Below are positions 12,797 through 23,600 of a stretch of 64,000 nucleotides of DNA, one piece after another. The DNA comes from Trileptium ribeirensis (Eukaryota; Nematoda; Enoplea; Enoplida; Thoracostomopsidae). The translations under genes and the position numbers were made by a program. A model generated the notes under the pieces. The model ran no database searches. It saw nothing but the letters and a program-made list of their open reading frames with translations, and was not told where the DNA came from. The first letter of the stretch is position 1. Every line of letters starts with the position of its first letter. The stretch lies in the NCBI GenBank assembly GCA_030248225.1, contig JASANE010011627.1, positions 1 to 64,000 on the forward strand, in the 5' to 3' direction.

Positions 12797-12957
12797 ATGA
12801 AGAAAATGACATCTACGAACGCATAAAGTTAATCAACTTGGTGCCCAAGAATTATTCCAACTTCTTTCGATATCATGGTTCGCTAACAACCCCGCCATGC
12901 TGGGAATCAGTAATATGGACTGTGCTTGTAGACACGATTGATGTATCCGCCGAACAA
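12797..12957 (+). CDS. Alpha-carbonic anhydrase, exon d (T199 exon)
   Basis: Two bases of a split codon plus 53 codons, between GAATTTCAG and GTATGG. It includes YHGSLTTPPCWESVIWTVL, the family signature with L198, T199 and T200 of the active site. The Cys after TTPP corresponds to C203, which pairs with a Cys near the N-terminus in secreted and GPI-anchored members (CA IV type). The exon ends DTIDVSAEQ, phase 0. All expected core residues of this segment are present. Confidence 0.93.
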
Positions 12958-15509
12958 GTATGGTAGTATATCGGTAACTCATTGAGAGGCCTGTGTGATG
13001 ACGGAGACTGTAGTAAAGTACACGTCGATTTTAAACACACTAACATCTCATTGACAGTGCCACGAGGTTGTAGCTAAGTGCTTGACACTAGGCTTAGGTT
13101 CAACACCGCAAACGAGCTGCTGATAGAGATAACTAGTTAAACTAGATCAATTTCCTGGGATAATCTCCTGTGGCACAAGATGCTGAAGCAACGACAAACA
13201 GCTGCATTTCAGCAACTACACTGACACCTAGTTATAAAATTCCTTTATTGGTAAAAACAAAATGTGATAAAAAAATTTTTTAAGGGAAAAGCGAATAAAT
13301 TTGCAACGTGTTAACGTATATATGCGATCATGGTGGTGACCCGAGACCCAGCAACACGGTCGTGGTAGTGATGTAGCGACAGGGCAATTTTCAATGCAGT
13401 CAACGTGTAATAGTTTGGCGAATTCGTAAAAGAAATGGTGTAGTAAAAAAGTTTAATATATGCTTGGTAATCTGCTATTACAGGCGGATTACAATTACGT
13501 TTTTGATAGGGCCTTAGCACGAAATAGTGCGTGGATGCGGTTACTTACGAGCTCCTTTGGGCAAGGCCAGGTGTGGGCTAAAACCTTGGTCCAGCAGGCA
13601 GTAGTATATCCGCGGGTACTGGCTACCCGTAACGTGTATAATTCTGAATGCTCAGCAGTAAGATCTATAGACAGAATTACTTGGTAATTCCGTCTGGTTA
13701 GTGGCATCGAATATGGTTCCCTTTAGTTCTGAGTCTTGAAAATTTGCTGGATCCTTTAAGCAACCGCTGTTTAAATTATATACTAGGCAATGTCTTTGAG
13801 TGGCCACTTAGTTGTTCCGTTTATTAGGCAGTGGCCGCTGTCATCGAAATGATTAAATATCTGAAAATTTTACAGAACATTAAATAAAGAAGGTTAAAAG
13901 ATCGTATTACTGGGTATCCGTCTGAAAACTAAGTGATTTATTGAACTGGAGCTCTTACCCATTTCACAATATCCATAGGTCTTAAGACATTTTTAAGGAA
14001 GCTGGGTAGACGGTAGGACTGAATAATGTAATTTGGTCATTTTCTTCGTCGCGTATCCTGAGTGGCGAATGTTACTGGCAAAGAACTCGCTATTACAAAG
14101 TTAAATTCAGATGTATGCGTTAAAGTCAATAATAATAAATTTCCAAAGACCCTTATATAGGTTTACAATTTGCGGGTTTTACAGACCTGAAAAAATTCTC
14201 TGAGCAGGCTGGCAGGGACAGATAGCGGCCAAGTCTAGAATTTTTGCCGTTATCCGCAAGCTCGAAAATTTTTGTACGTGCACCCTGCTTCAGCCTTAGA
14301 CAACAACCCTGGACAAAATTGGGGAGGTGTGCCAATTAAATTTAGCCCATTATTTCTCTCTGTCTTGAAAGTAATTTTGTCACCATGTGAAGACGCTTCT
14401 GTGGGAATTGCAAGCAACTTTAAGTACGTGTATATAAAACCGATGTGAAAATGATCATATGTGCTGTCCAGAAGCTTAAGTTTGTTTTAGGATTTTACAA
14501 ACGTGCACATGTTTCACAAAGCAGCCCAACACATTTTCGCCAATTTTCCACCTGTTCGGTCGGATGCTTACTGTAAATTTAAAGCAATCATAAGTCAAAC
14601 TGCTTGGTTTGCCTGCACTTTAGTTTCGCTTGTACATCTGCGAAAGAGCAGAGCAGTCAAAGAAGCAGGCACAGGACGACATTGACATAACAAGTAGAGA
14701 GCCTGTACTGTTATGTTAAGTACGGTGTATAGGAAAGTGCTTTCGGCTATTGAATGACACCAGATCAGAACCGGATCAAGCACCGTGACCCGGTCATTTG
14801 GTGATCTGGTAGCAGATGTGACCCGAACTGACCCGGTGACCCGGTTTCATATATCCTAAGGAATACTGACGGGCTAACAGCAAAACACTAATGGCAGCAC
14901 AAAAGCTCGTCTGCGCCCAGCTCATTCTTATATCTGACGCAATTCTCTGTAGAAAGTTGAATAAATAGGTATAGCATATACTGGAAAGCCCGTTTGCATG
15001 CGAGCCAGCTTTGCCTACGCGCATTGCCTACGGCACTGAAATCTAGTAATTTTATATCTACTGAAATATTATAGCCATGAAATTCCAAATGATTATAGAG
15101 AAATCCTATTTAGGTAATATTTATTTAGAGAATTTTTAGATAACACCATTGAGAGAACATTCGTCTCAGATTTGTTCATATCAAAATTAAAAAGATAAGA
15201 CAAAAATACAATGCCCATATGGTCTAATGTGTTAGATTTAGAATCTTCAGAAAAATTTCAGCAAAAGTAGAGGTGAAATTATTTTGGCGATACCCTGTGT
15301 GCCTGTCCCCGGTGCCAAACAAAGTAGGCGATATCAAGTTCCAAGGGGCTGGCCGGACCGACCTCAATTTCAAACGTGCAGGTCATTGACGAAGAATTTA
15401 CACCCATTTTCACTTCTTGTAAAGAACTTCATTATTGCTAACTTTAAATCACCGACTTTTTAATGGATAATGTTTGAATAAAGCAAGAATTTTCAAACTT
15501 GAATTTCAG
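12958..15509 (+). other. Carbonic anhydrase intron d
   Basis: GT-AG intron (GTATGG to GAATTTCAG) of about 2.55 kb. No gene recognised. A short cluster at about 14760-14855 repeats TGACCCGG-like motifs. Confidence 0.75.
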
Positions 15510-15767
15510 CTGACGAAATTCCGCGCTATTTTCTCAACTGAAAAAGGTGACGAGCCAGCCCAACACATGCGCGGTAATTTTCGGCCTGTCCAACAGTTGA
15601 ACGGTCGAGTTGTGTACGTTCGTTCGCCGGTTGACGATCTGCCGTCAAAGCCAATGTATACCAAAAGCGCTGTTCGAACTGAATCAGATTCGCCGCTGAG
15701 ACTTTTATTGATCAATATAAATTTAATCATCCTTTTTTACTGCGTTGCAAATAAAAATATCATTTAA
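15510..15767 (+). CDS. Alpha-carbonic anhydrase, last exon (C-terminus, GPI-type tail)
   Basis: Eighty-five codons and a TAA stop. LTKFRAIF and GNFRPVQQLNGRVVYVR match the conserved C-terminal core (family NxRPxQxLNxR). A polar linker (roughly PVDDLPSKPMYTKSAVRTES) is followed by DSPL and about 20 hydrophobic residues with a short tail. That layout is usual for a GPI-anchor signal, with a plausible omega site around SDS; a plain transmembrane tail is the alternative. An AATAAA at 15750-15755 overlaps the end of the coding sequence and may be the poly(A) signal. With the other four exons this gives about 241 residues of a protein expected to exceed 300. Confidence 0.9.
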   Translation: MTKFRAIFSTEKGDEPAQHMRGNFRPVQQLNGRVVYVRSPVDDLPSKPMYTKSAVRTESDSPLRLLLININLIILFYCVANKNII

Positions 15768-16298
15768 TCATCCGTGTGTTCTGATGAATGTCTAGTAAAC
15801 ATTTTATAAACTTAGGAACATACTGAGAAAATATTTGAAAAAAAAACAGAATATAAACGATCGAGCTAAAGTCTACCTAAGTAGATAAGTCTAATTTTTT
15901 AGTATATTAGAATTTGTAAAAGTGTACAATTTTGGAAACTGAAGATTTGATAATCTTGAAGTGTGAAGCAGTGAACGTGAATTTGGTACCTGGGAAATCT
16001 TGATTAATAGGGAATTTTAGGGAATCAATAGGAAATCAACAGGGATCTTGACCATAGGGAATTTTGAACCAGGAAACCTTAAAATTCGTAAATTGGTCTT
16101 TTGGAAAGCGGAAAATTGAACTGTTGTGAAGTTGAGACCCATTTAGCGAACCGGGCACATGTATTTGCAGATTACCTTTATATATTCACTTCACCAAATT
16201 TTTAGTTTTCTCTTAAAAATTCACTGTTACTCAATTTAATTAAATTTTAGAAATTTTTTATCTTCCATCTATACTGCGTCGGAATTGATTATTCGTTA
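15768..16298. other. 3' flank of the carbonic anhydrase gene
   Basis: AT-rich, no reading frame. It should hold the 3' UTR and poly(A) site. I see no further strong AATAAA close to the stop codon. Confidence 0.4.
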
Positions 16299-16726
16299 TA
16301 CCAAGAGTGCATTAGGGAAGAGTATGACACTTCCCTGCACTCACACATAAACCCGTGTTTGATGTCACGGGCGTTTTCGGCCTGACCCCCCCCCCCCCCA
16401 GTTTCTTGGGGGGTCGGTCGGACCCCCCAGTTTCTGGGGGGGGGGGTAGGTCGGACCCCCCCCCCCCCAATTTTTTTTTGGGGGGGGGGTTATGTGAAGT
16501 CGTAATTATGAAATAACTGAAACGGTCCAAATTATAGAAATAGCGATTCACATAATACCCCCCAAAAAATTGGGGGGTCCGACCTACCCCCCAGTAACTG
16601 GGGGTCAGGGCATCTCGACCCCCCAGAAACTGGAGGGTCAGACCGAAAACGCCCGTGACATCAAACACGGGTTTATATGTGAGTGCAGGGAAGTGTCATA
16701 CTCTTCCCTAATGCACTCTTGGTTAT
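16299..16726. mobile_element. Foldback/MITE-like inverted repeat with G and C tracts
   Basis: The left arm runs from TTATACCAAGAGTGCATTAG, and its reverse complement ends at about 16726. The arms match over roughly 80 bases (ACACGGGTTTATATGTGAGT on the right) into runs of C on the left and of G on the right. Between them are repeated cassettes of the form CCCCCCAGTTTCTGGGGGGT, each able to form a hairpin. No coding sequence. The homopolymer lengths may not be assembled exactly. Confidence 0.8.
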
Positions 16727-17030
16727 ACTTATCAAACTGTGTTAGTAACTGCGTAAAACTGTAGCAGCGAGTCGACAATAAACTGACATTTATCGCCAAA
16801 TCAAGTTCAAGCAATTCTGCGAACCAGAATTAAGACTCGTGAAATCTTTCAACGGTTCTTTTTCTTAATGCTTTACACTTTTTGATAGCACTTATTAACC
16901 GTAAGAAATGACGAAAAAGTTTCATCTGATTTCGGCGCAGAGCTCAACCAGTTTTGAGCGCATCCTCTTTAACAGCAAGATTTGTGGAAACTATATTCGT
17001 GATATATGCATATATTAGCTTTTTATATGA

Positions 17031-17570
17031 GTGAGTAAACTTTATGTGACACCACCAACTATCCTATTTTGTAATTTTGCATAAATATTGTTACGGAGCG
17101 CTTTTTTGTGAATTTGAATTAGGCGCAAAACTTTTCGCGAACACACTGCCCTATGCTTGAAGTCCAATTGTTTTGTGTTCACAAAAATTTACATAATAGG
17201 CTTACGCTTACGCAATTACCCAAATTTTTTAGATCGAAAATTTGCCGAATTTGAATTAAACATGCTTCGTTTACGAGCACCAAGAGCTGAACTATAGAAT
17301 CGATTGGCTTGTGATGAATAAATTTGTTCTCGAGCACTGAAAAATTCAAACTTTAAAGAATAGGCATTAGAGGTCTGAATTTCTGCAAATTTTAAACACC
17401 GAAATTCTGCTGGAATACAAAGTATAATTTTTGACACTGGGATTAAATTTTGCCAATTTTGGGTACACAAAAGACTGAATGATCCAAAAAAATTTCTTAT
17501 AGCAACGGTTTGCGATTCGATATCGGTTGTTAAAACTAGGATGGTTTGGGCTGAGCTTTAGATTACTCAC
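17031..17570. mobile_element. TIR element family 2, copy 1 (about 540 bp)
   Basis: The left end GTGAGTAAACTTTATGTGAC with following CCAACTATCCTATTTTG is mirrored at the right end (GTGAGTAATCTAAAG and AAACCATCCTAGTTTT when inverted). The interior is related along its length to 22736-23245, for example GGCGCAAAACT, CGTGAACACACT, and GCGATTC followed by ATATCGGTT. A further fragment lies at about 37618-37665. Non-autonomous; superfamily not determined. Confidence 0.75.
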
Positions 17571-19383
17571 GCACTATGAAAATAACAGTCACATCGACCA
17601 CCAATTATTAAGCTACCAATTATACTGTCCAAATTTTGGATGATTTAGCAAGTAAAATAAGGTTCTGAAACAGTAGATGAAATATAGCTGTTTCATACGG
17701 CGGAGGTCGGCGGCGGTTGAAAATTGGCTTTGGGATGTATATTGTTTATATGTATATATATATGTAGCACATATTATACACTGTAAATATACATATGCTG
17801 TCCATACTGTCATATACTGTCTATATACAAATGTATAAAAACATAAACATGTTCATATATAACACTCGTATTGAGATATAAAAGATTGTGTATATAAGTA
17901 AGGAAACCTGAGGTAAATACAGATGAGAAAACGTGTCGGCCATACCACGGGCCTCATCAGACGGCTATAGGCTACTGTTTGTATCATTTGCTACCCTAAT
18001 TTTCTACCATATTGATATACCAATTGATACTTTAGCTGCCGCGTATGAAGTGGACGATCGTAAAGGAATTTCGTGATTACCTTATTGCGTTCTGTAACCA
18101 CGCAAATTATGTAACAAGCTTCTCTCGTCCATCCGCGATAACCAACGTATTTTTTGAACATTTTAAAGCACTCCGCTTCATTATCTTGTCGCACAAGTGA
18201 TCGTTAAACAATGTTTCGTACACATTTCCCTCGTAATCACCGATGAAAAGAGAATTGCAGGAAACTTGCCATTCTAAAATGTCGATACATAATCGACCGA
18301 CATCATATACAAGCCTAACTGAAGTTACAAAAATCACAACCTTTTATAAACATTTCATCATTGCCAAGGGAATCGTGAGCCGCCTTAATGACTACCGCTA
18401 TTTTTTCATTTTTTATTAAATAAATTCAGAATATCACGATTAAACAATACCAATATATTATGTTACCACAAAGAAAATTTATACAATCCATTGTGAAATG
18501 AACGTCCTTTTTCCATTCTCATCATAATGAATTCCACCGGCTCCTGCACTGCTTGACGTTGTTGTTGAAGTATGATGAGTTTTTCTTCGACCACCGATCT
18601 GCCATCGATGAAGTAGTCTCTTTCTTCTCGCTGACGACAAAATTCCATCACTTTCTCTCTTCAATAAACTATTTCATATTGAAGATAAAAGTTGAGAATG
18701 TATCCTAGTTCCATGCTTCGCGTACGTTGATATCGATATGACGTTCACAACTACTTTATTCAAATTGTATATTGCAAGGTGCTTCATAAACCTTGCGCCC
18801 ATATAATGCTTGCTCAGCGTTTATCCAAGATAAATACCGATCGCTCGTGCTAATGTAAGTCCGTGCTGCTCGACAAATTCATAAATAAATGTTCAAATAC
18901 GTCGAAAAAATAAGCCATATCTGCGCTCCGTTTAAGGTGTCGCGGCAGTTTTAGACGTATGCTAAAATGTAGGATAGTTGTCTATTGGTTCATCCGTTGA
19001 ATATAGTATCCAAACGCTGAGTTCCATGCTCAGATCGGTCTGTTTATCCAATCAGCAAAACATGGTGGTTTGGAATCAGGATATATTCAACTAACAGTTA
19101 ATATCAATCATACTGTTTCACATATGAGTATTACAAACAACGCACTATACAATACAGCTCGCAGGTCAACTGCCTTCTATATTATTGGCGCCAACTCCAT
19201 ACTCTTTTAGACATTTTGTGCCAAAAAAACTTCTCTGTTTGCCTATATTCAATTCTACTGCAAATTCGGCCTTTGCGAAAATTGCAATAGCATTTGACAA
19301 ATCTTTGATGAAATCAATCGAAAGTTAAATTTGTTTATCTGCGGGGTTTGAGATGTAATTGCAATCGCTGCTGGGATCTTCGT
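17571..19383. other. No recognised gene; flank of the Polinton relic
   Basis: AT-rich. On the minus strand, downstream of the capsid-like frame, there are several open stretches (17991-18337, 18463-18664) that could be more Polinton remains, but I recognise no motif in them. Confidence 0.35.
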
Positions 19384-19845
19384 TTAAATTAATACAAAGT
19401 ACTTGGTATCCTGCAGTTTTTTCTTGAATTCAATAAATATCACTCTCAAATTCTCAACTCTAACAATCGATGCATACCGAATATTATAAAACATTTTCAT
19501 ATCATTACGAATTTTACATGGTAAAGATATATTACATGAATATCTATTGTCATTCATAAACAATTTAAACGATTCCATATCTGTTAAAATCAATTTAAAC
19601 ATATTCAATTTATTTGATGCTACATAAGCTTCTAGTGTTGTTCCCAAAATGTAAATCTTACGTGGTAAAGTTCCATCAAACATTGCCCAGTCTACATTCT
19701 GTAAACATTTATTAACGGATAATGACTGTAACTTATACCTGATTGCTGGGATTTGAACTCCTGAGCTATGTAGAATTTTATCCTGGTAATCAAGAGTTTG
19801 TTCTGTGAATTTGTTTAGGAATATATAATGTAAATTCTTTTATTT
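19384..19845 (-). pseudogene. Polinton-type major capsid protein (F54H12.2-like), fragment
   Basis: An open minus-strand frame of about 150 codons without a convincing start resembles the C-terminal jelly-roll part of the capsid-like protein of Polintons/Mavericks, annotated in many invertebrates as F54H12.2-like. The diagnostic stretch is MFDGTLPRKIYILGTT, followed by EAY and then N-x-F spacing, preceded by IRYKLQSLSVNK where the family has a conserved YPI-type strand. The expected N-terminal half is missing or unreadable. Support is pattern resemblance by eye, strengthened by the unmistakable Polinton polymerase 1.8 kb upstream on the same strand. Confidence 0.55.
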
Positions 19846-20007
19846 ATACTAAAAATATTTCAGGTCTGCTGCACTGCAATATTTAGTATTGGTCAACGTA
19901 TCGTGAATTTAAACGCAAGTCGAGCTTACGGTGGAAGGTATTTCATTTGCAAGTGCACGTCCGTGACTATTTAGCGCTCACAAAGAGTTGACTGCAGTCC
20001 GTGCACG

Positions 20008-21179
20008 TTGTGGCAAATTTTTAGAGAAGCTATTACATAAACTGTCTCACTTTCAGAAAAACCACTACCGAAACTGTGTCACATTTACAAAAACTGTTGC
20101 TGAAACTGTGTCGCTTTTAGTAAACTGCTACAGAAATTGGGTCACTTTTAGAAAAACTGCTGCAGAAACTGTGTCACTTTTAAAAACTGCTGCAGAAACT
20201 GTGTCACTTTTAAGACTATATAGCCATGTTTAGAATAAGAGTGCGTTTGTCGCGACCATATTTACAGAAACCATGCATTGTGCATGGCAGTCTATACATC
20301 CAGCATTAGCGTTTGCAAAGGACCGTGTAATGGTTGTGACCATATTTACACATGAGTACTTGATACATCCATTTCTTTGTGAATGATGCATAATTTTGCA
20401 ATAGTTTCCGAGACTGTGGGCATTAATGCTGAAGATCCGAGATCTGGGTGGGGCTTTCAGCCTCCCATGCACAGTATGAGCAGTCGGTGAGAGGGTGGAA
20501 CTACGCTGCCACCGCCGCCGAGAAAGGCACCTATAGGTCCGGCGCCGACATGAACAGTGGGGTCGGATAACATATCAAGGTGGCAGCAGTGCCCTCAAGA
20601 GGGTCCGTACCTCATGGAGGTAACCCTCCTACCCCATTCTCTATGAGCATGTATGGTTTCAGGGTGGCATATGCATCACACACAAAACCTGTTATAGTTA
20701 ATTACACATAATGACAACTTATAGATAAAACCACTTTGCTTTGTTTCACCTTCGCTTGCGGTATATTAGTTATATACATCAAATTTGTGTAGTAGTTTTT
20801 GAAAAAACATTGCTGCATTAGCAGTAGCAATAGTTTTTATCGCCACCCAAAGTTTCTTTAGCAGATTTTACGAATATGGCTACATGTGTAACAATGTTTT
20901 CAAAATGTTGCTACATGTGCCGTTTTATGTTTATAAAAACGGCTGAATGTATGTAGTAGTTTTTTTAAAACGTGCCATAGTTTCTGTAGCAGTTTTTTTT
21001 AAATATGACACAGTTTCTGTAGCAGTTTTTCTAAAAGTGACACAATTTCTGTAGCAGTTTTTTTTACAAAGTAGTCACAGTTCCTGCAACAGGTTTTTCT
21101 AAAAGTGACAGTTTCTATAGCATTGTTTCTATCAGTGATGCAGATTATGTAGCAGTTTTTGTCAAAAATTTTACCACAA
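20008..21179. mobile_element. Foldback-like element with minisatellite inverted arms
   Basis: The left arm (20008-20215) is built from units of about 30 bases of the form CAGAAACTGTGTCACTTTTA. The right arm (about 20787-21179) is built of the inverse, TAAAAGTGACACAATTTCTG. The outermost ends also pair: TTGTGGCAAATTTTTAGAGA against TTGTGGTAAAATTTTTGAC. Long terminal inverted repeats made of short tandem units are the hallmark of foldback elements. The core (20440-20640) is markedly GC-richer than its surroundings and has no recognisable protein. It lies between the capsid-like and polymerase remnants of the Polinton. Confidence 0.75.
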
Positions 21180-21624
21180 TGTTCAGATATTGCACATAAG
21201 CCTTTCTGAACATTACTAGAAAATGAAGCTCAAATTTCTGTGATATCAAATTTTGTGCCACTCCAGCTAAGAGACCGTCACTGTCGACAGTGTCATCAAA
21301 CATGTATGTTCTATCGGGGTGATACAAACACTATGCCAATTATAGTTTCCGTTGTTCTGCACTCATGTGTTGCATGTACAGTACGTACACCAAGGATAAC
21401 ATTTCTGATTATACGTTATAGCATCGGCATTAATTTTCATTTCAACATAAGAGAAAAGAGCATATCCAAACATATTGCATGGTGCTAACTTTTAATTCAG
21501 ATTCTGAATGGTTTTACATCTCCTTTTACAATGTAAAAGTCAAATAAGCAAATATATATTTTATATACATCAATGCAATCAAAGTCAAATCACTTTCGAT
21601 AATCTAATTTTGAAACGAAATGAA
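21180..21624. other. No recognised gene
   Basis: Spacer between the foldback-like element and the polymerase C-terminus. A short minus-strand frame (21145-21327) has no match that I recognise. Confidence 0.35.
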
Positions 21625-22735
21625 TCATCGTGGAGTAACTAGGTAGAGTTGTTTCAAAACCGACTTCGACCATTTACGGTGAAGCGGTCGATTTTTGTGC
21701 GTTTCAACGCTCTTCACAATAGTTTTTATAATGCCTTTCGCACGTTTCTTCGCATCACCTTTACATTTGATAATCTTCATCTTTGCTCCTAGTCCTGCAA
21801 TCTCTTGAATTGGTATCCTGTGGCCTCGTCCATCATTTTGGCCAGAACGTTTTAATTGGTCGCATAATAAGAAAAATTTCATGTGCGTAATCGATTTTGT
21901 CAAACGAAGCTAAGTTGCACTGCATATCCTTGCATACACCTGTAATGTTGATGGGGCAACAAAATGAATCCGCATCCGTGACGCGTAATGTGCACCGATC
22001 GCCATATAACTGTTTTATGTAGTGTAGTGGAGTTTGTACGTGAGAGTTTTTGATAGTTCAAGCACTGTGACCTAAAAAAGATTGGTTTGCATAGCTGGAC
22101 CGTCCTGCGGTGCTTCTGGACTGCGAAGAGATCTTGGTTGAAAATCTATGACATAAAGATTGCCACTGGTTTTATATAGTCATGCTCGCTGGATTTCGAC
22201 TTCATGTCAACGTAACCGGGTATATATTCCATTGTTTTTTAAAACGCCGTGTTGTTTAAGTGTTTGTGGAGGTCTTTTTCAAAGTCACTATGAGCGTTCT
22301 TGCGCATCTCGGGTTCAAAGTGACATAGGATTCCATCTACTCACACTGGTTGAACGACACCGCCCGGTGAACCTTTGTAAGCTTTAAACCATATCAGACA
22401 TATTGTTGTAAATTCTTTACACGAACGAGATGGTTTCGTTTGCCATTGAGTTTAGGTAAAATTTTTTCAACTCATGTACCTTTGATGCTGAGCTTCTGGT
22501 TCAAAGTGATTGCGTAGTTTGAGAGCATTGTCTCGTCTACCTAATGACGATACAGTGTGAGGGTTACTGGTTATAAAGATGGTGTAGCTCGGTTGGGCAA
22601 TCTAGATCGACTTCAAAGGCATACGTTTTGTCATCGTATACATTCACAAGTAACCAATCCTTTTTAAAGTTCTTCATTGACATCCACTTGAAACTGATAT
22701 CTGTTGAACCGTTGAACGCCAGTAGAGGTTATGCA
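21625..22735 (-). pseudogene. Polinton protein-primed DNA polymerase B, palm/thumb part
   Basis: Read on the minus strand across several frames, this matches protein-primed family B DNA polymerases of Polintons/Mavericks and relatives. In order: FEVDLDCPTELHHLYN (about 22582-22630); a segment with KILPKLNGKRNH, KNLQQY and GLKLTKVHRA; then MRKNAHSDFEKDLHKHLNN (about 22241-22300), which holds the KxxNN motif B. TDADSF (about 21963-21981) stands for motif C (TDTDS in the family). IPIQEIAGLGAKM with KRAKGI (21700-21830) matches the thumb. At least four frame changes and several stops make it a pseudogene. The 5' part continues beyond the inserted element at 23246. Confidence 0.88.
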
Positions 22736-23245
22736 CGAGTAAACTTAAAGCGACCCTATTAACCATCCAATTTTGTAATTTTTTCTTAAAAAATCGTTAC
22801 AGAACGCTTTTTGGCCAAAGGAAATTAGGCGCAAAACTGTTCGTGAACACACTACTCATGATTGAAATTTGGCTATTGTGCGTTGGCAAAAGTTCGTGTA
22901 AAATTAAATTTTTGAGAACGAAAATTTGTTGAATTTGAATTAAATCGCTTAACTATAAGGCCGATTTGCTTGTGACGTCATTTTGCATAAAATTTGTTTC
23001 GGAATATTGGATAATCCAAATTTAAAGGATTAGGCATTAGGGAATCGAATTTCTGCGAATTGAAATGGCCAAAATTCTCGAACACAAGGTCCAATTTATG
23101 GCACTTGAATTTGATTTTGCCAAATTTCGCTTAGCGCAAAACCAAATCAAATTCAGCCTTTTTTCGTAATAATGGTGTGCGATTCCATATCGGTTATTAT
23201 AAAATATAATGGTTGGTGAATTAGTTCCTTAAGTTGGCCCACTCG
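22736..23245. mobile_element. TIR element family 2, copy 2, inserted in the polymerase
   Basis: Ends CGAGTAAACTTAAAGCGACC and, inverted, CGAGTGGGCCAACTTAAGGA, with subterminal AACCATCCAATTTTGTAA mirrored at the other end. The interior is related to 17031-17570. The polymerase relic is split directly at its motif A codons, so the element arrived after the Polinton. GTTAT occurs at both edges and may be part of the target duplication. Confidence 0.8.
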
Positions 23246-23600
23246 TTATTTGCGTCAATGTTCATAATATACTGCGTTGATTTGCCGCAATCGTAGCCTT
23301 CAACGTAAGGATTGCTTGCGTTTGCGTACCAATGAGAGATTTACAGGCACACAGCCTCGAACATAGTTCTCGAAATTCTCGTACGTATCAGCGTCGGTGG
23401 TGCGGCCCAATTTTACACCGGTGAGCTTGAGACATGCATTCAATGCAAAGCTTATAATGCTCGGGATCCAGCCAATATGACGATCTATCATGGTATAAAT
23501 GTCTTATAAGAGTAGTTGCAGATAAATTCGCCCAGACTAGGTAGTTATGTTGATATAGTGTTTAGCTATAACAGCTAATATAGTGTATAATTCCCAGCCA
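23246..23600 (-). pseudogene. Polinton protein-primed DNA polymerase B, 5' palm part
   Basis: Minus-strand continuation of the polymerase upstream of the inserted element. YWLDPEHY (about 23480) is followed, after a frame change, by LNACLKLTGVKL and TDADTYENFENYVRGC, matching the family's LKxTxVxL, TDIDMxxxxExxxRGG and following sequence. YVEGYD and YIMNIDANN (23242-23300) match the approach to motif A; the catalytic Asp codon is 23254-23256 and the element begins about 8 bases after it. Upstream the match fades into a degenerate tandem array. No exonuclease domain or terminal-protein region was found. Confidence 0.85.

Noticed and set aside
19988..20233. 81-residue frame with repeated KTAAETVSLL
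   Set aside because: It is the translation of the minisatellite arm of the foldback-like element.
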